A DNA stretch of 34,906 nt, taken from positions 1-34,906 of the forward strand of contig JAEWOR010000064.1 in assembly GCA_023399595.1 (NCBI GenBank), written 5' to 3'. The position numbers and the translations under genes were made by a program. Within the stretch, counting starts at the first letter, position 1. Each line of letters opens with the position of its first letter. Under the pieces are notes generated by a model that was not told the origin of the DNA, made no database searches, and saw only the letters and a program-made list of their open reading frames with translations. Positions 24,718-33,175 of this stretch are shown piece after piece. Origin of the DNA: Bacteroidota bacterium. Lineage in GTDB: Bacteria; Bacteroidota; Bacteroidia; Flavobacteriales; Weeksellaceae.

Positions 24718-25203
24718 ATGAGACTCAGTAACAGAAGAAGAGTTCCTGTTTATAACTTTATACAAACACTTTTATGGTTATTCCTCTTTGGAGGTATTTT
24801 AGCTTATATTATTGAAGAAAATGAAATTAATAGGTTGGGCGAAGAAAATTTATTATTAATTTTTGTTCCTCTTTTATTTTTGGTTTTATTTTACTTGAAG
24901 GGGCAGCCTATTTTTGAATATGATAGTGATGGTGAAGCACTCAACTTTAAAAACAGAAATATTCTTCCCTTCCTTTGTAAAGCGAGAAATGATGAGTTCC
25001 CAAAATATAAACTTATAAATTACAATTTGATAAGCCTTTTTTTAAAGAAAAAACTTTATATAACCATCAAAAGTAAAAAAAACAATACCATAACTTTAAA
25101 TTATGACATCTCTTATCTCACCAAAAAAGAAATCAATGATTTGAAGTTTTCTCTTAATAAAATTATTAAAACTAATGAAGAGAGAAATATTAATTTAAAA
25201 TGA
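24718..25203 (+). CDS. Two-helix membrane protein of unknown function between parE and parC
   Basis: Not recognised. A basic N-terminus (MRLSNRRRVP) is followed by two hydrophobic segments, about residues 12-30 (FIQTLLWLFLFGGILAYII) and 42-60 (NLLLIFVPLLFLVLFYL), then a soluble domain of about 100 residues with alternating strands and a final amphipathic helix, similar in layout to bacterial PH-like domains. The stop codon overlaps the parC start as ATGA, so translation is probably coupled. It sits 20 bp after parE. It must be expressed with topoisomerase IV, but a functional link is not shown. The coding frame is more AT-rich than its neighbours. Confidence 0.8.
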   Translation: MRLSNRRRVPVYNFIQTLLWLFLFGGILAYIIEENEINRLGEENLLLIFVPLLFLVLFYLKGQPIFEYDSDGEALNFKNRNILPFLCKARNDEFPKYKLINYNLISLFLKKKLYITIKSKKNNTITLNYDISYLTKKEINDLKFSLNKIIKTNEERNINLK

Positions 25204-27788
25204 TGACAGAAGAACATTCACACGAAGGCGAAAGCTTGAAAAAAATTTCCGGACTATATAAAGATTGGTTTTTAGATTACGCTTCTTACGTAATTTTAGA
25301 CAGGGCAATACCTTCTATTTATGATGGTTTTAAACCTGTACAGCGTAGAATTATGCATTCTATGCGCGAGTTGGAAGATGGGCGTTATAATAAAGTTGCA
25401 AACATTGTTGGTAACACCATGAAATACCATCCACATGGTGATGCTTCTATTACCGATGCAATGGTGGGAATTGGCCAAAAAGAACTTTTGATAGACACCC
25501 AAGGAAATTGGGGAAATATTTATACTGGAGATTCTGCAGCTGCAGCAAGATATATTGAAGCCCGTTTAACTCCGTTTGCTTTGGAGGTGGTCTTTAACCC
25601 TAAAACAACAGATTGGGCAAAATCTTATGACGGTAGAAATAATGAACCAATAGATCTTCCTGTAAAGTTTCCGTTGCTTTTAGCGCAAGGTGTGGAAGGT
25701 ATTGGTGTAGGTTTATCTACAAAAATTCTTCCTCACAATTTCAATGAATTAATCAACGCTTCTGTAGCTTATCTTAAAGGTAAAAAATTTGAATTATTCC
25801 CAGATTTTATTACAGCTGGTTATTTAGATGTTTCGGAATATAATGATGGACATAGAGGCGGGAAAGTTCGTGCTAGAGCTAAAATTTCTCATACAGAAAA
25901 AAATATTCTTACCATTTCGGAGCTTCCTTTTTCCAAAACCACAGGAGATTTAATTGATTCCATCTTAAAGGCGAATGAAAAAGGGAAAATTAAGATTAAA
26001 AAAATTGAAGACAACACTTCAGATAAAGTAGAAATTATTATCCATATTGGGAATGATGTTTCGCCAGATAAAACTATTGATGCACTGTATGCGTTTACAG
26101 ATTGTCAGGTTACCATTTCTCCCAATGCCTGTGTAATTGTGGGTGACAAACCCATGTTCTTAAATGTTTCTGAGATTCTAAAAGTGAATACCGATCACAC
26201 GGTTTCATTGTTGAAAAAAGAACTGGAAATTGAGTTGCATGAACTTCAAGAAAGTTGGCATTTTTCTTCTTTGGAAAGAATTTTTATTGAAAACAGAATT
26301 TACCATGATATTGAAGAAGTAAAATCTTGGGATGATGTAATAAATACTATTGATGAAGGTTTAAAACCTCACACAAAACATCTTTTAAGAGCCGTTACGG
26401 AAGAAGATATTATTAAACTTACCGAAATTCGTATTAAAAGAATCTCAAGGTTCGATTTAGATAAATTTAAAGAAAATATTGCTGCTCTTGAAGGAAAAAT
26501 AGAACAGGTGAAGCATCATTTGGAGCATTTAATCACCTATGCAATAGATTATTATTTAAATATTCAAAAGAAATACGGAAAAGACAAAACCCGTAAAACG
26601 GAACTTCGTATTTTCGATACTATTGATGCTACAAAAGTAGCCGTTGCCAACGAAAAATACTACGCCAATTTTGAAGAAGGATTCGTGGGAACGTCTTTAA
26701 GAAAAGACCAATATTTATTTGATTGTTCAGATATTGATGATATCATCACTTTCCGTAAAGATGGTAACATGAAAGTGGTAAAAGTAGAGGCCAAAACCTT
26801 TATTGGGAAAGATCTTCTGCATGTTGGAATTTGGAAAAAAAACGATAAAAGAACGGTTTATAACATGATTTATCGTGAAGGTAAAGAAGGACCGTATTAT
26901 ATGAAGCGTTTTTCTGTAACGGGAGTTACCAGAAATACAGATTACGCTCTAGCTTCCATTAAAAAAGGTTCGGAAGTGCTTTATTTTTCGGCAAATCCAA
27001 ATGGTGAAGCAGAAACGGTAAGTATTTTATTAAAACCTAATCCACGTATCAGAAAAAACAAAATGGATATTGACTTTTCTGAATTAGCCATTAAAGGAAG
27101 AGATTCTAAAGGAAATTTGGTTACCAAATATGCAGTGAAAAAAGTAGATTTAAAGGAAGAAGGTATTTCTACTTTGGCTCCAAGAAAAATTTGGTTTGAT
27201 GATACTGTTCGTAGATTGAATGCGGATGGAAGAGGAACTTTCCTAGGAAACTTCAAGGGAGATGATAAAATTCTTACTGTTAATTCTAAAGGTGAAGCAA
27301 AGTTAATTGGTTTTGATCTTGGAAACCGTTTCGATGATGAATATTTATTCCTTGAAAAATGGAAGCCAGAACAACCTATCACTTGTATTTATTTTGATGG
27401 TGAGAAAGAAATTTATTTCATCAAGAGATTCTTATTAGAGAATAATACGAATGTACAGAGTTTTATGCCTTCTGAACATCCTAAATCTTTTATTGAAAAC
27501 GTAATTGTTGCCAATAATGCGAGTGCTGAAATAATTTTCGCTAAAGAAAAAGGAAAAGAACGCGATTCTGAAACCGTTAATATTGATGAATTTATTGCGG
27601 TAAAAGGCATAAAAGCTATTGGAAATCAGTTTACGAAATTCAAAGTGAAAAGCATTAATATAGAAATTCCAGAACCTGAAGAAGAAATAATAGAAGAATC
27701 TGAATTACCAGAAAATGCAGAAGATGACGATTTTTTAGATGAAGGAACTATTGGAGACTTGTTTGGTGAAGATAATTCAACAGCATAG
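25200..27788 (+). CDS. parC: DNA topoisomerase IV subunit A
   Basis: The DNA-cleaving subunit. The catalytic tyrosine is Y118 in AAARYIEARL; the winged-helix region carries KPVQRRIMHSM and NTMKYHPHGDASITDAMV. At the position of the quinolone-target Ser (E. coli ParC Ser80) there is Ala82, with Asp86 four residues on. The tower and coiled-coil follow to about residue 450, and the C-terminal half is a beta-propeller lacking an evident GyrA box (QRRGGKG), in keeping with ParC and not GyrA. A very acidic tail (PEPEEEIIEESELPENAEDD) ends the protein. 862 aa agrees with Bacteroidota ParC. It starts inside the stop codon of the preceding gene. Confidence 0.95.
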   Translation: MMTEEHSHEGESLKKISGLYKDWFLDYASYVILDRAIPSIYDGFKPVQRRIMHSMRELEDGRYNKVANIVGNTMKYHPHGDASITDAMVGIGQKELLIDTQGNWGNIYTGDSAAAARYIEARLTPFALEVVFNPKTTDWAKSYDGRNNEPIDLPVKFPLLLAQGVEGIGVGLSTKILPHNFNELINASVAYLKGKKFELFPDFITAGYLDVSEYNDGHRGGKVRARAKISHTEKNILTISELPFSKTTGDLIDSILKANEKGKIKIKKIEDNTSDKVEIIIHIGNDVSPDKTIDALYAFTDCQVTISPNACVIVGDKPMFLNVSEILKVNTDHTVSLLKKELEIELHELQESWHFSSLERIFIENRIYHDIEEVKSWDDVINTIDEGLKPHTKHLLRAVTEEDIIKLTEIRIKRISRFDLDKFKENIAALEGKIEQVKHHLEHLITYAIDYYLNIQKKYGKDKTRKTELRIFDTIDATKVAVANEKYYANFEEGFVGTSLRKDQYLFDCSDIDDIITFRKDGNMKVVKVEAKTFIGKDLLHVGIWKKNDKRTVYNMIYREGKEGPYYMKRFSVTGVTRNTDYALASIKKGSEVLYFSANPNGEAETVSILLKPNPRIRKNKMDIDFSELAIKGRDSKGNLVTKYAVKKVDLKEEGISTLAPRKIWFDDTVRRLNADGRGTFLGNFKGDDKILTVNSKGEAKLIGFDLGNRFDDEYLFLEKWKPEQPITCIYFDGEKEIYFIKRFLLENNTNVQSFMPSEHPKSFIENVIVANNASAEIIFAKEKGKERDSETVNIDEFIAVKGIKAIGNQFTKFKVKSINIEIPEPEEEIIEESELPENAEDDDFLDEGTIGDLFGEDNSTA

Positions 27789-27853
27789 AAACTAAATATT
27801 TAAATACAACAGGGAGTTTTTTAGAAAAACCCATCAAAAAGTAAAATAATTAT

Positions 27854-28510
27854 ATGACCTCTATTTTATTAATTGTAATAGCGATTACAGTAGGTATAAG
27901 CATCAAAGGATTTAAGGATAGCACTTTTTTCGAAAAGTATAAATTTAACGTGGGTGCCATTAACAACAAAAAAGAATATATAAGACTGATTTCTGCTGGT
28001 TTTCTTCATGCGGATGTTATGCATTTGGCGTTCAATATGCTTACTTTATATTTCTTTGCCCCAATAGTAATAGATAATTTTGGAATTTTTGGATTTCTAA
28101 TTGTTTATTTAGGAGCCATACTTCTTGGAAATTATTTTTCTTTATTCATTTATAAAAAACAACCTTGGTATTCTGCCATTGGAGCAAGTGGAGGAGTTTC
28201 AGGGATTTTGTTTGCTGCTATCGCTGTTTATCCTCAAATTGGAATTTACTTTTTCTTCATTCCAATACCAATTCCAGGATATATTTTTGGACTTTTATAC
28301 TTTGGATATTCTGTATACATGATGATAAAACCTAAACAATGGGATAATTTGGGGCATGCTGCACATCTTGGTGGAGCGGCATTTGGTTTAATTTATTCTA
28401 TTGCAGTGCAACCACAAGCAGCATTTCACAATATGTTGTATTTGGCTATCATGTCGTTGCCTTTAGCGTATCTAGGCTATGAAATTTTTGTTAAAAAAAG
28501 AATTGGATAA
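27854..28510 (+). CDS. Rhomboid-family intramembrane serine protease
   Basis: Cleaves membrane-anchored substrates within the lipid bilayer. About six membrane helices are predicted. Seen: HADVMHLAFNM (residues 52-62, the conserved His/Asn of helix 2), the nucleophile motif G110-A-S112-G113 and the catalytic His171 in HAAHLGGAAFG. Length of 218 aa fits the basic six-helix form without extra domains. It follows parC by 65 bp and precedes the ecotin gene by 48 bp on the same strand, but no shared role is implied; substrates of flavobacterial rhomboids are largely unknown. Confidence 0.93.
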   Translation: MTSILLIVIAITVGISIKGFKDSTFFEKYKFNVGAINNKKEYIRLISAGFLHADVMHLAFNMLTLYFFAPIVIDNFGIFGFLIVYLGAILLGNYFSLFIYKKQPWYSAIGASGGVSGILFAAIAVYPQIGIYFFFIPIPIPGYIFGLLYFGYSVYMMIKPKQWDNLGHAAHLGGAAFGLIYSIAVQPQAAFHNMLYLAIMSLPLAYLGYEIFVKKRIG

Positions 28511-28558
28511 AAATTGCTTTGGCATTCATATTGCCCAGCTATGTGAAAATAATAGAAT

Positions 28559-29059
28559 ATGAGAAATTTTAAAACTTTAGCATTAGTGGTTTTCGGATTA
28601 ATAGGTTCAAGTGTTTCGGCTCAATATACATTAGATAAAATTGATCTGAGTATTTTTCCTAAAGCAGAAAAAGGAATGGTGCAATATGTAGTGGAAGTCC
28701 CACACAGCACAATGGAAGAAGATGCTAATAAGAAAGTTGAAGTTTTTATTGGGAAAAATCAAGAAGTAGATACTTGTAACCGTCATTTTTTAAGTGGTGA
28801 ACTTCAACAAAATGAGTTGAAAGGCTTCAGATATAGTTACTATACTTTTAAATCTAGTGGAAATGTTGGAGGAACTTTAATGGCATGTGGTGACACGAAA
28901 AAAGTAACCAAATTTGTGACTTCAAAACCTGTATTAATGGATTACAACGGAAGAATGCCTATCGTAATTTATGCTCCTGAAGGTTTTGATGTACAATATA
29001 AAATATATAAAGCAGAGCCCGAAAATTATAGAGCTTACCAAGTAAGACAAAAGAAATAG
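28559..29059 (+). CDS. Ecotin-family serine protease inhibitor, periplasmic
   Basis: Ecotins are dimeric periplasmic inhibitors of trypsin-fold proteases that protect the cell from host or competitor enzymes. A signal peptide ends near residue 21 (SSVSA before QYT). The family features are clear: FPKAEKGM (33-40), VDTCNRH with Cys73 and MACGD with Cys110 (the disulfide next to the binding loop), KKVTKFVTS, and the C-terminal GRMPIVIYAPEGFDVQYKIYKAEPE. By alignment with E. coli ecotin the P1 residue (Met84 there) is Leu107, which would favour chymotrypsin- or elastase-like targets. 166 aa precursor is normal. A strong terminator follows. Confidence 0.95.
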   Translation: MRNFKTLALVVFGLIGSSVSAQYTLDKIDLSIFPKAEKGMVQYVVEVPHSTMEEDANKKVEVFIGKNQEVDTCNRHFLSGELQQNELKGFRYSYYTFKSSGNVGGTLMACGDTKKVTKFVTSKPVLMDYNGRMPIVIYAPEGFDVQYKIYKAEPENYRAYQVRQKK

Positions 29060-29081
29060 TTTTTTAGATTATAATAGTATT

Positions 29082-29122
29082 GTAAAAGAAGCAGCGAATA
29101 CCGTTGCTTCTTTACTTTTTTT
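29082..29122 (+). terminator. Rho-independent terminator after the ecotin gene
   Basis: A hairpin of about 14 pairs: GTAAAAGAAGCAGCG (29082-29096, one bulged A, one G-T) with CGTTGCTTCTTTAC (29102-29115), followed by seven T at 29116-29122. Confidence 0.88.
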
Positions 29123-29137
29123 ATTACTCTTTATAAT

Positions 29138-30099
29138 CTATAACCGCATAATAAATATCAGAGAAGTTACTGAAATAAAAACCCAAAGGATAATCGCTAT
29201 TATTAAAGGCTTTGTGCCTACGGACTTCATTTTATTTAAAGAAAGTCCTAGTCCAATAAGAAATAGAGTAAGTGTAAGTCCGGCTTTTGCAATTTTAACC
29301 AAGAAAGGAGCACTAATCTGAATTTGATGAATATAAGTATTCGCACATATAGCTAAAATAAAAAGAAAAATAAACGATGGGATTTTTACTTTTTGATCTG
29401 TATTTTTGAAGAATAAGGCCGTTAAAACAGAAATAGGAATAATCCAAAGAGCACGAGCTAATTTTACTGTTGTTACTATTTGTAGAGCCTCATTTCCGTA
29501 TTTGCTGCCTGCACCCACTACAGAACTCGTGTCATGTATTGCAATAGCGCTCCAAATTCCAAATTGATGTTGAGTTAGATGTAGCATATTTCCAATTATT
29601 GGGAAAATAAATAAAGCGATAGAATTCAATATAAAAATGATGCCTAAAGCAACGGAAATTTGATTGGTTTTTGCTTTTACAATTGGAGAAATTGCGGCAA
29701 TAGCACTTCCACCACAAATTGCGGTTCCAGCGGAGATAAGATAACCAGTAATTTTTTCAATTTTAAAAATTTTCGTTAAAAAAAAACCAAACTTAAAACT
29801 GAAATAATACTGATAACAGTAAACTCAAAACCTTCTTTTCCTGTTTTTAAGGCATCATCTACATTCATCCCGAAACCTAAGCCAACAACAGAAAACTGTA
29901 AAAGGAGAGTCGTTAAACTTTTGGCGCTTGCTTCAAATGGATTTCCTACAAATTCTGCAGCTAAAAACCCCATTAGTAATGCTAATGGAGCAGAAATAAT
30001 GGGCGTTAAACAAACAACACCTAAACTAATTACAATAAATAACTGTGCATTTTTGTGCGTTTTGAAATAGTTTTTTATACTATTGACTGCATTCATCAA
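29138..30099 (-). pseudogene. YeiH/UPF0324 putative sulfate exporter, frameshifted at a homopolymer
   Basis: The first 107 codons (MMNAVNSIKNYFKTHKN to SIISVLSLVFF) end at a stop inside a run of nine T on the coding strand (plus strand A at 29778-29786). One base over, the family sequence continues without a break: LTKIFKIEKITGYLISAG, TAICGGSAIAAISPIVKAK, HDTSSVVGAGSKYG, LIGLGLSLNKMKS and the C-terminus. Ten T would restore a single frame of 320 residues, normal length. This could be a true null mutation, a sequencing error in the homopolymer or a site of slippage. YeiH proteins are inner-membrane carriers with about 10 helices of poorly defined substrate. It follows a LysR gene by 9 bp, as YeiE precedes YeiH elsewhere. 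Confidence 0.85.
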
Positions 30100-30108
30100 T
30101 ATTTAATT

Positions 30109-30849
30109 TTATAGAGCTGAAATAAATGAAACAGTATTGGAGTTTATAACATAAGATTTTATGCTTTTTGAACTTCCCAACTGGATCTCAATTTGTAATT
30201 TTTTAACATCAATTCCGGCATTTTTTAAATGATGATTGATGGTTTCTAAAGATCCAGAACCATTTTCACGAGTTACCCAACCGTACTTATACAAATCTTC
30301 TTTTACAACTTGTGATAATTTTGTTAAATCATGATTTTTTCTACAAACCAATACCAATTCATCTTCCAAAAAAGAAGTGTAATTGAATAATACCAATTTA
30401 GAAAAACCTTCAATAAAGCCTATATCTATTTTTTTCTCCTCTAGAAGTTGTTCAATTTCTTCGGTATTTTTGGTTTCCAGAATGATAGTTAAATCAGGGA
30501 ATTTCTCTTTAAAAAATGCAAGACAGCTTGGAAGAATATATTGGGCGATGGTTGTACTGGCACCTATTCGTAGAAAACCTTGATATTGATGACCGAGTTC
30601 ATGAATGTCAAATACCAAGTTTCTATACAATTCAAATATTTGTTGGGTATATTTTAAAAGCAGTGCGCCAGCTTCTGTAAGTTTTATTTTTGTTCCTTTT
30701 CGCTCGAAAAGTTGTATGTTGAATTGATTTTCAATCTCCTTAATGTGTTTTGTGACTGCAGGTTGTGAAATGCGAAGTTCTTCCGCTGCCTTAGTGAAAT
30801 TTAATTTTCTAGCAACGGTGTCAAAAACTTTTAAACGAAAATCAAAAAT
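30109..30849 (-). pseudogene. LysR-family regulator without a normal start and with a shortened C-terminus
   Basis: The reading frame encodes the LysR helix-turn-helix intact (FDFRLKVFDTVARKLNFTKA and AEELRISQPAVTKHIKEIE) followed by the effector domain (GFLRIGASTTIAQYILP, LDDELVLVCRK-like segment, GWVTRENGSGSLE). However, no ATG, GTG or TTG precedes the HTH: stop codons lie at 30865-30870, and the codon in the usual start position is ATT (30849 or 30852). A TTG at 30630 would remove the DNA-binding domain. The protein also ends at about 246 residues (SNTVSFISAL), some 45-50 short of the family. It may be inactive, or start at ATT right after the prmC stop. Probable cognate regulator of the neighbouring yeiH. 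Confidence 0.75.
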
Positions 30850-30856
30850 AATAAAT

Positions 30857-31705
30857 CTATTTTTTTACTATCACGAAACGATTATTTTCAGAAATATCTT
30901 TTATCAGACTAGCATTTTTAAAATGATTATTTACAAACAGACTCAATGTTTCCTCACCTAACTTTTGGTTAATTTCAAGAAAAATCCAACCATTATTATT
31001 CAAGTGTTGTTCTGCATCTTTTGCAATTTTTCTATAAAATATCAAAGCATCAGCAGTTGGAGAGAATAGCGCTATTTTAGGTTCAAATTCCTTTACAGAA
31101 TCAGCAATTTCAATTTCTTCTTCAATCCCAATATAAGGAGGGTTTGATATAATGATATCGTAATTTTCCTCCAACTTAAAATTCAAATAGTCAGCATGAA
31201 TAAAATTCACTTTTACTTGATGTAAATTGGCGTTTCTTTGGGCGGTTTTCAAAGCCATTTCTGAAAAATCAATAGAAGAAACATCAGCTTCAGGAAAATA
31301 CTTTTTTAGTATAATTGGAATAATTCCGCTTCCTGTTCCTATATCCAAAATTCGTGGAGATTTTACACCTAAACTTCTTATTTTTTGAATGGTAATTTCT
31401 AATAATTCCTCAGTTTCTGGTCTTGGAATGAGTACATTTTCATCTACAAAAAATGTTAATCCATAAAATTCTGTTTCTCCTAAAATTTGCTGATAAGGTT
31501 TTCCTGTTGTAAGTTCATTTAAAGCTTCAGAAAGTCTCTGTTCATCATCAATTAATAATTCTTGATGCATGAATCTCCTTTGATGAAAGGAGCTTAAACC
31601 CACTATTTTTTCAACAAAAATGCTGTACAATTGTGCACTTTCAGATTCGGAATACAAATTGGAAAGTTCTTGTTTAAAATGTCTTTTAAATTCTAAAATT
31701 GTCAT
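30857..31705 (-). CDS. prmC: Peptide chain release factor N5-glutamine methyltransferase
   Basis: PrmC methylates the Gln of the GGQ motif in release factors RF1 and RF2. The SAM-binding motif is DIGTGSG (121-127) and the catalytic NPPY is residues 188-191 (SNPPYIG). The N-terminal helical domain for release-factor recognition covers about the first 85 residues, ending in the family-typical GKPYQQILGETEFYGL. RPETEEL at 95-101 is also characteristic. 282 aa is normal. It begins one base after the yaaA stop, so the two are translated from one message. Confidence 0.95.
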   Translation of the reverse strand: MTILEFKRHFKQELSNLYSESESAQLYSIFVEKIVGLSSFHQRRFMHQELLIDDEQRLSEALNELTTGKPYQQILGETEFYGLTFFVDENVLIPRPETEELLEITIQKIRSLGVKSPRILDIGTGSGIIPIILKKYFPEADVSSIDFSEMALKTAQRNANLHQVKVNFIHADYLNFKLEENYDIIISNPPYIGIEEEIEIADSVKEFEPKIALFSPTADALIFYRKIAKDAEQHLNNNGWIFLEINQKLGEETLSLFVNNHFKNASLIKDISENNRFVIVKK

Positions 31706-31706
31706 T

Positions 31707-32465
31707 TTAACGTGTAAAAACTAGATTTGTTTCTGTAGATTTTTCCTCATCAATTCTGTAACCTTCATAATTGAAGGCTTTCACGTCATTCAAATTTTTA
31801 GCTTGAGTTTCTGCGCAATAACGCACAACCAATCCTCTTGCATGTTTGGTATAAACAACAATAGTTTTTAGTTTTCCATCCTTCATTTCGTAGAAATCAA
31901 AATCAATAACTTTTCTGCCAAGTTTTTTGCGATTAATTACTTTTCCGTATTCCTTACTTGCTAAGTTGAGCAGGATTTCTGTTTTTGACATTTCAGCATC
32001 TAATTGTTCAGTAATTTTATCAGTCCAAAATTCATAGAGATTTTTGTATTGGTCAAATTCAAAAGATCTTCCCATTTCCAAGCGATAAAGCATTATTTTA
32101 TCCGATGGTTTTAAAAGACCGTACAAACCAGAAAGCATTCTATAATGTTTTTGAAGATAATCTATAGCAGATTTATCCAAACTTGCAGCATCTATTCCTC
32201 TGTAAACTTCTCCTGTAAAAGCAAAAAGTGCAGAAGTTGAGTTTTTAGAAGTAGGTTTATCGCTCCATTTTTGATTTCGTTGCCAATTTTCATCTGCAAG
32301 TTTAGAAGAGATTTCCATTAATTCTGATAAATATTTTGGCGACTTCTCTTTTAAATAAGATTGTATGAAAGCTGCATCATCAATGAATTTTGGAGTTGTA
32401 GAACGCAAAATATCAGTCTTGAGCTCTACATTCATTAATTTGGCTGGTGAAGTAACTATTTTCAT
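31707..32465 (-). CDS. yaaA: Peroxide stress protein YaaA
   Basis: DUF328/UPF0246 protein; E. coli YaaA lowers intracellular free iron during hydrogen peroxide stress and binds DNA. The 252-residue sequence shows the family start (MKIVTSPAKLMN), FTGEVYRGIDA near residues 83-93, LSGLYGLLKPSD near 113-124, NLASKEYGK, and the C-terminal VIDFDFYEMKDGKLKTIVVYTKHARGLVVRY. It overlaps the CPBP gene stop by 4 bp (ATGA) and is followed after 1 bp by prmC. Confidence 0.95.
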   Translation of the reverse strand: MKIVTSPAKLMNVELKTDILRSTTPKFIDDAAFIQSYLKEKSPKYLSELMEISSKLADENWQRNQKWSDKPTSKNSTSALFAFTGEVYRGIDAASLDKSAIDYLQKHYRMLSGLYGLLKPSDKIMLYRLEMGRSFEFDQYKNLYEFWTDKITEQLDAEMSKTEILLNLASKEYGKVINRKKLGRKVIDFDFYEMKDGKLKTIVVYTKHARGLVVRYCAETQAKNLNDVKAFNYEGYRIDEEKSTETNLVFTR

Positions 32466-33175
32466 AAAAGAATAGCATTTATATGTTTTTCAATATCAAC
32501 AAGAAATAAAATATTGAGTGAAATAAAATCAATTAAAAAATGAACAATAATAAGCAGAAGGATACTTCTGTACTTATAGTAAAATAGGGAAAATACAATA
32601 CCCATTATTAGTGGACCTACAATTTGTCCAATGGTTCCATAAGAACTGTGCAAAATTCCGAAAATAAAACTTGATAAAAAAATTCCTAGCCAAGGTTGAT
32701 GGGTTATTTTAGAAATGCGTGGTTGTAAATAGCCTCTCATTAATAATTCCTCGGTTATACCCGCTGTTATGCATGTGAAAATGAGTAATAAATAAGAATT
32801 TTTGAAAAAAGAATTGATGAAAAGTAACTTTTCACTCAATTTTTCATGGGTTATTGAATGAACAATAGTATTACTAATTCCCGCACTAGCAATAGCGATA
32901 AAGTAAACAGAAATAATAGCAATTACTGAAAATTTAAATGAGTATTTTCTTTCTTTCCAAAGGAGAAAAGGTTTCTTTTCAATAAATTTAGAATACATAA
33001 AAATGAGAATTAACACTCCCCAAATGAAAAACCTAGATAAATAAAATCCAGTATTTGTAATGTTTTTTTCACCTGTTATTTTGGTGATGAAGTATTGAGA
33101 ATACAACATGCAGAGAAATAATAAAACTGTTGCCAATAATACTCCAAGTGATGATTTTCTTACGCTTATTTCCAT
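32462..33175 (-). CDS. CPBP-family intramembrane metalloprotease (Abi-type)
   Basis: A membrane protein related to CAAX prenyl protease Rce1. Motif 1 is E142-E143-xxx-R147 (GITEELLMRGYLQ), motif 2 is FxxxH with F172 and H176 (FIFGILHSS), and motif 4 offers H212 (VHFLIDF). About seven to eight helices are predicted. In bacteria such proteins process peptides, anchor proteins or give self-immunity to bacteriocins; nothing nearby decides which. Start and stop overlap with tsaC (TAATG) and yaaA (ATGA), so it is translationally coupled on both sides. Confidence 0.92.
   Translation of the reverse strand: MEISVRKSSLGVLLATVLLFLCMLYSQYFITKITGEKNITNTGFYLSRFFIWGVLILIFMYSKFIEKKPFLLWKERKYSFKFSVIAIISVYFIAIASAGISNTIVHSITHEKLSEKLLFINSFFKNSYLLLIFTCITAGITEELLMRGYLQPRISKITHQPWLGIFLSSFIFGILHSSYGTIGQIVGPLIMGIVFSLFYYKYRSILLLIIVHFLIDFISLNILFLVDIEKHINAILL

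Noticed and set aside
27854..29059. Rhomboid plus ecotin as a dedicated protease-inhibitor system
   Set aside because: Ecotin inhibits soluble trypsin-fold enzymes; adjacency alone is weak evidence. Kept only as a low-interest note.
29138..29629. Separate short membrane protein gene
   Set aside because: It is the C-terminal half of YeiH; the family sequence continues upstream in the same frame to the homopolymer and then in the other frame.
30109..30630. Stand-alone substrate-binding protein starting at TTG 30630
   Set aside because: The same frame extends upstream through a complete LysR helix-turn-helix, so it is the effector half of that regulator.
32462..33175. CPBP protease as part of an abortive-infection defence system
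   Set aside because: The Abi name of the family is historical; the gene is coupled to housekeeping genes tsaC and yaaA and no defence genes are nearby.
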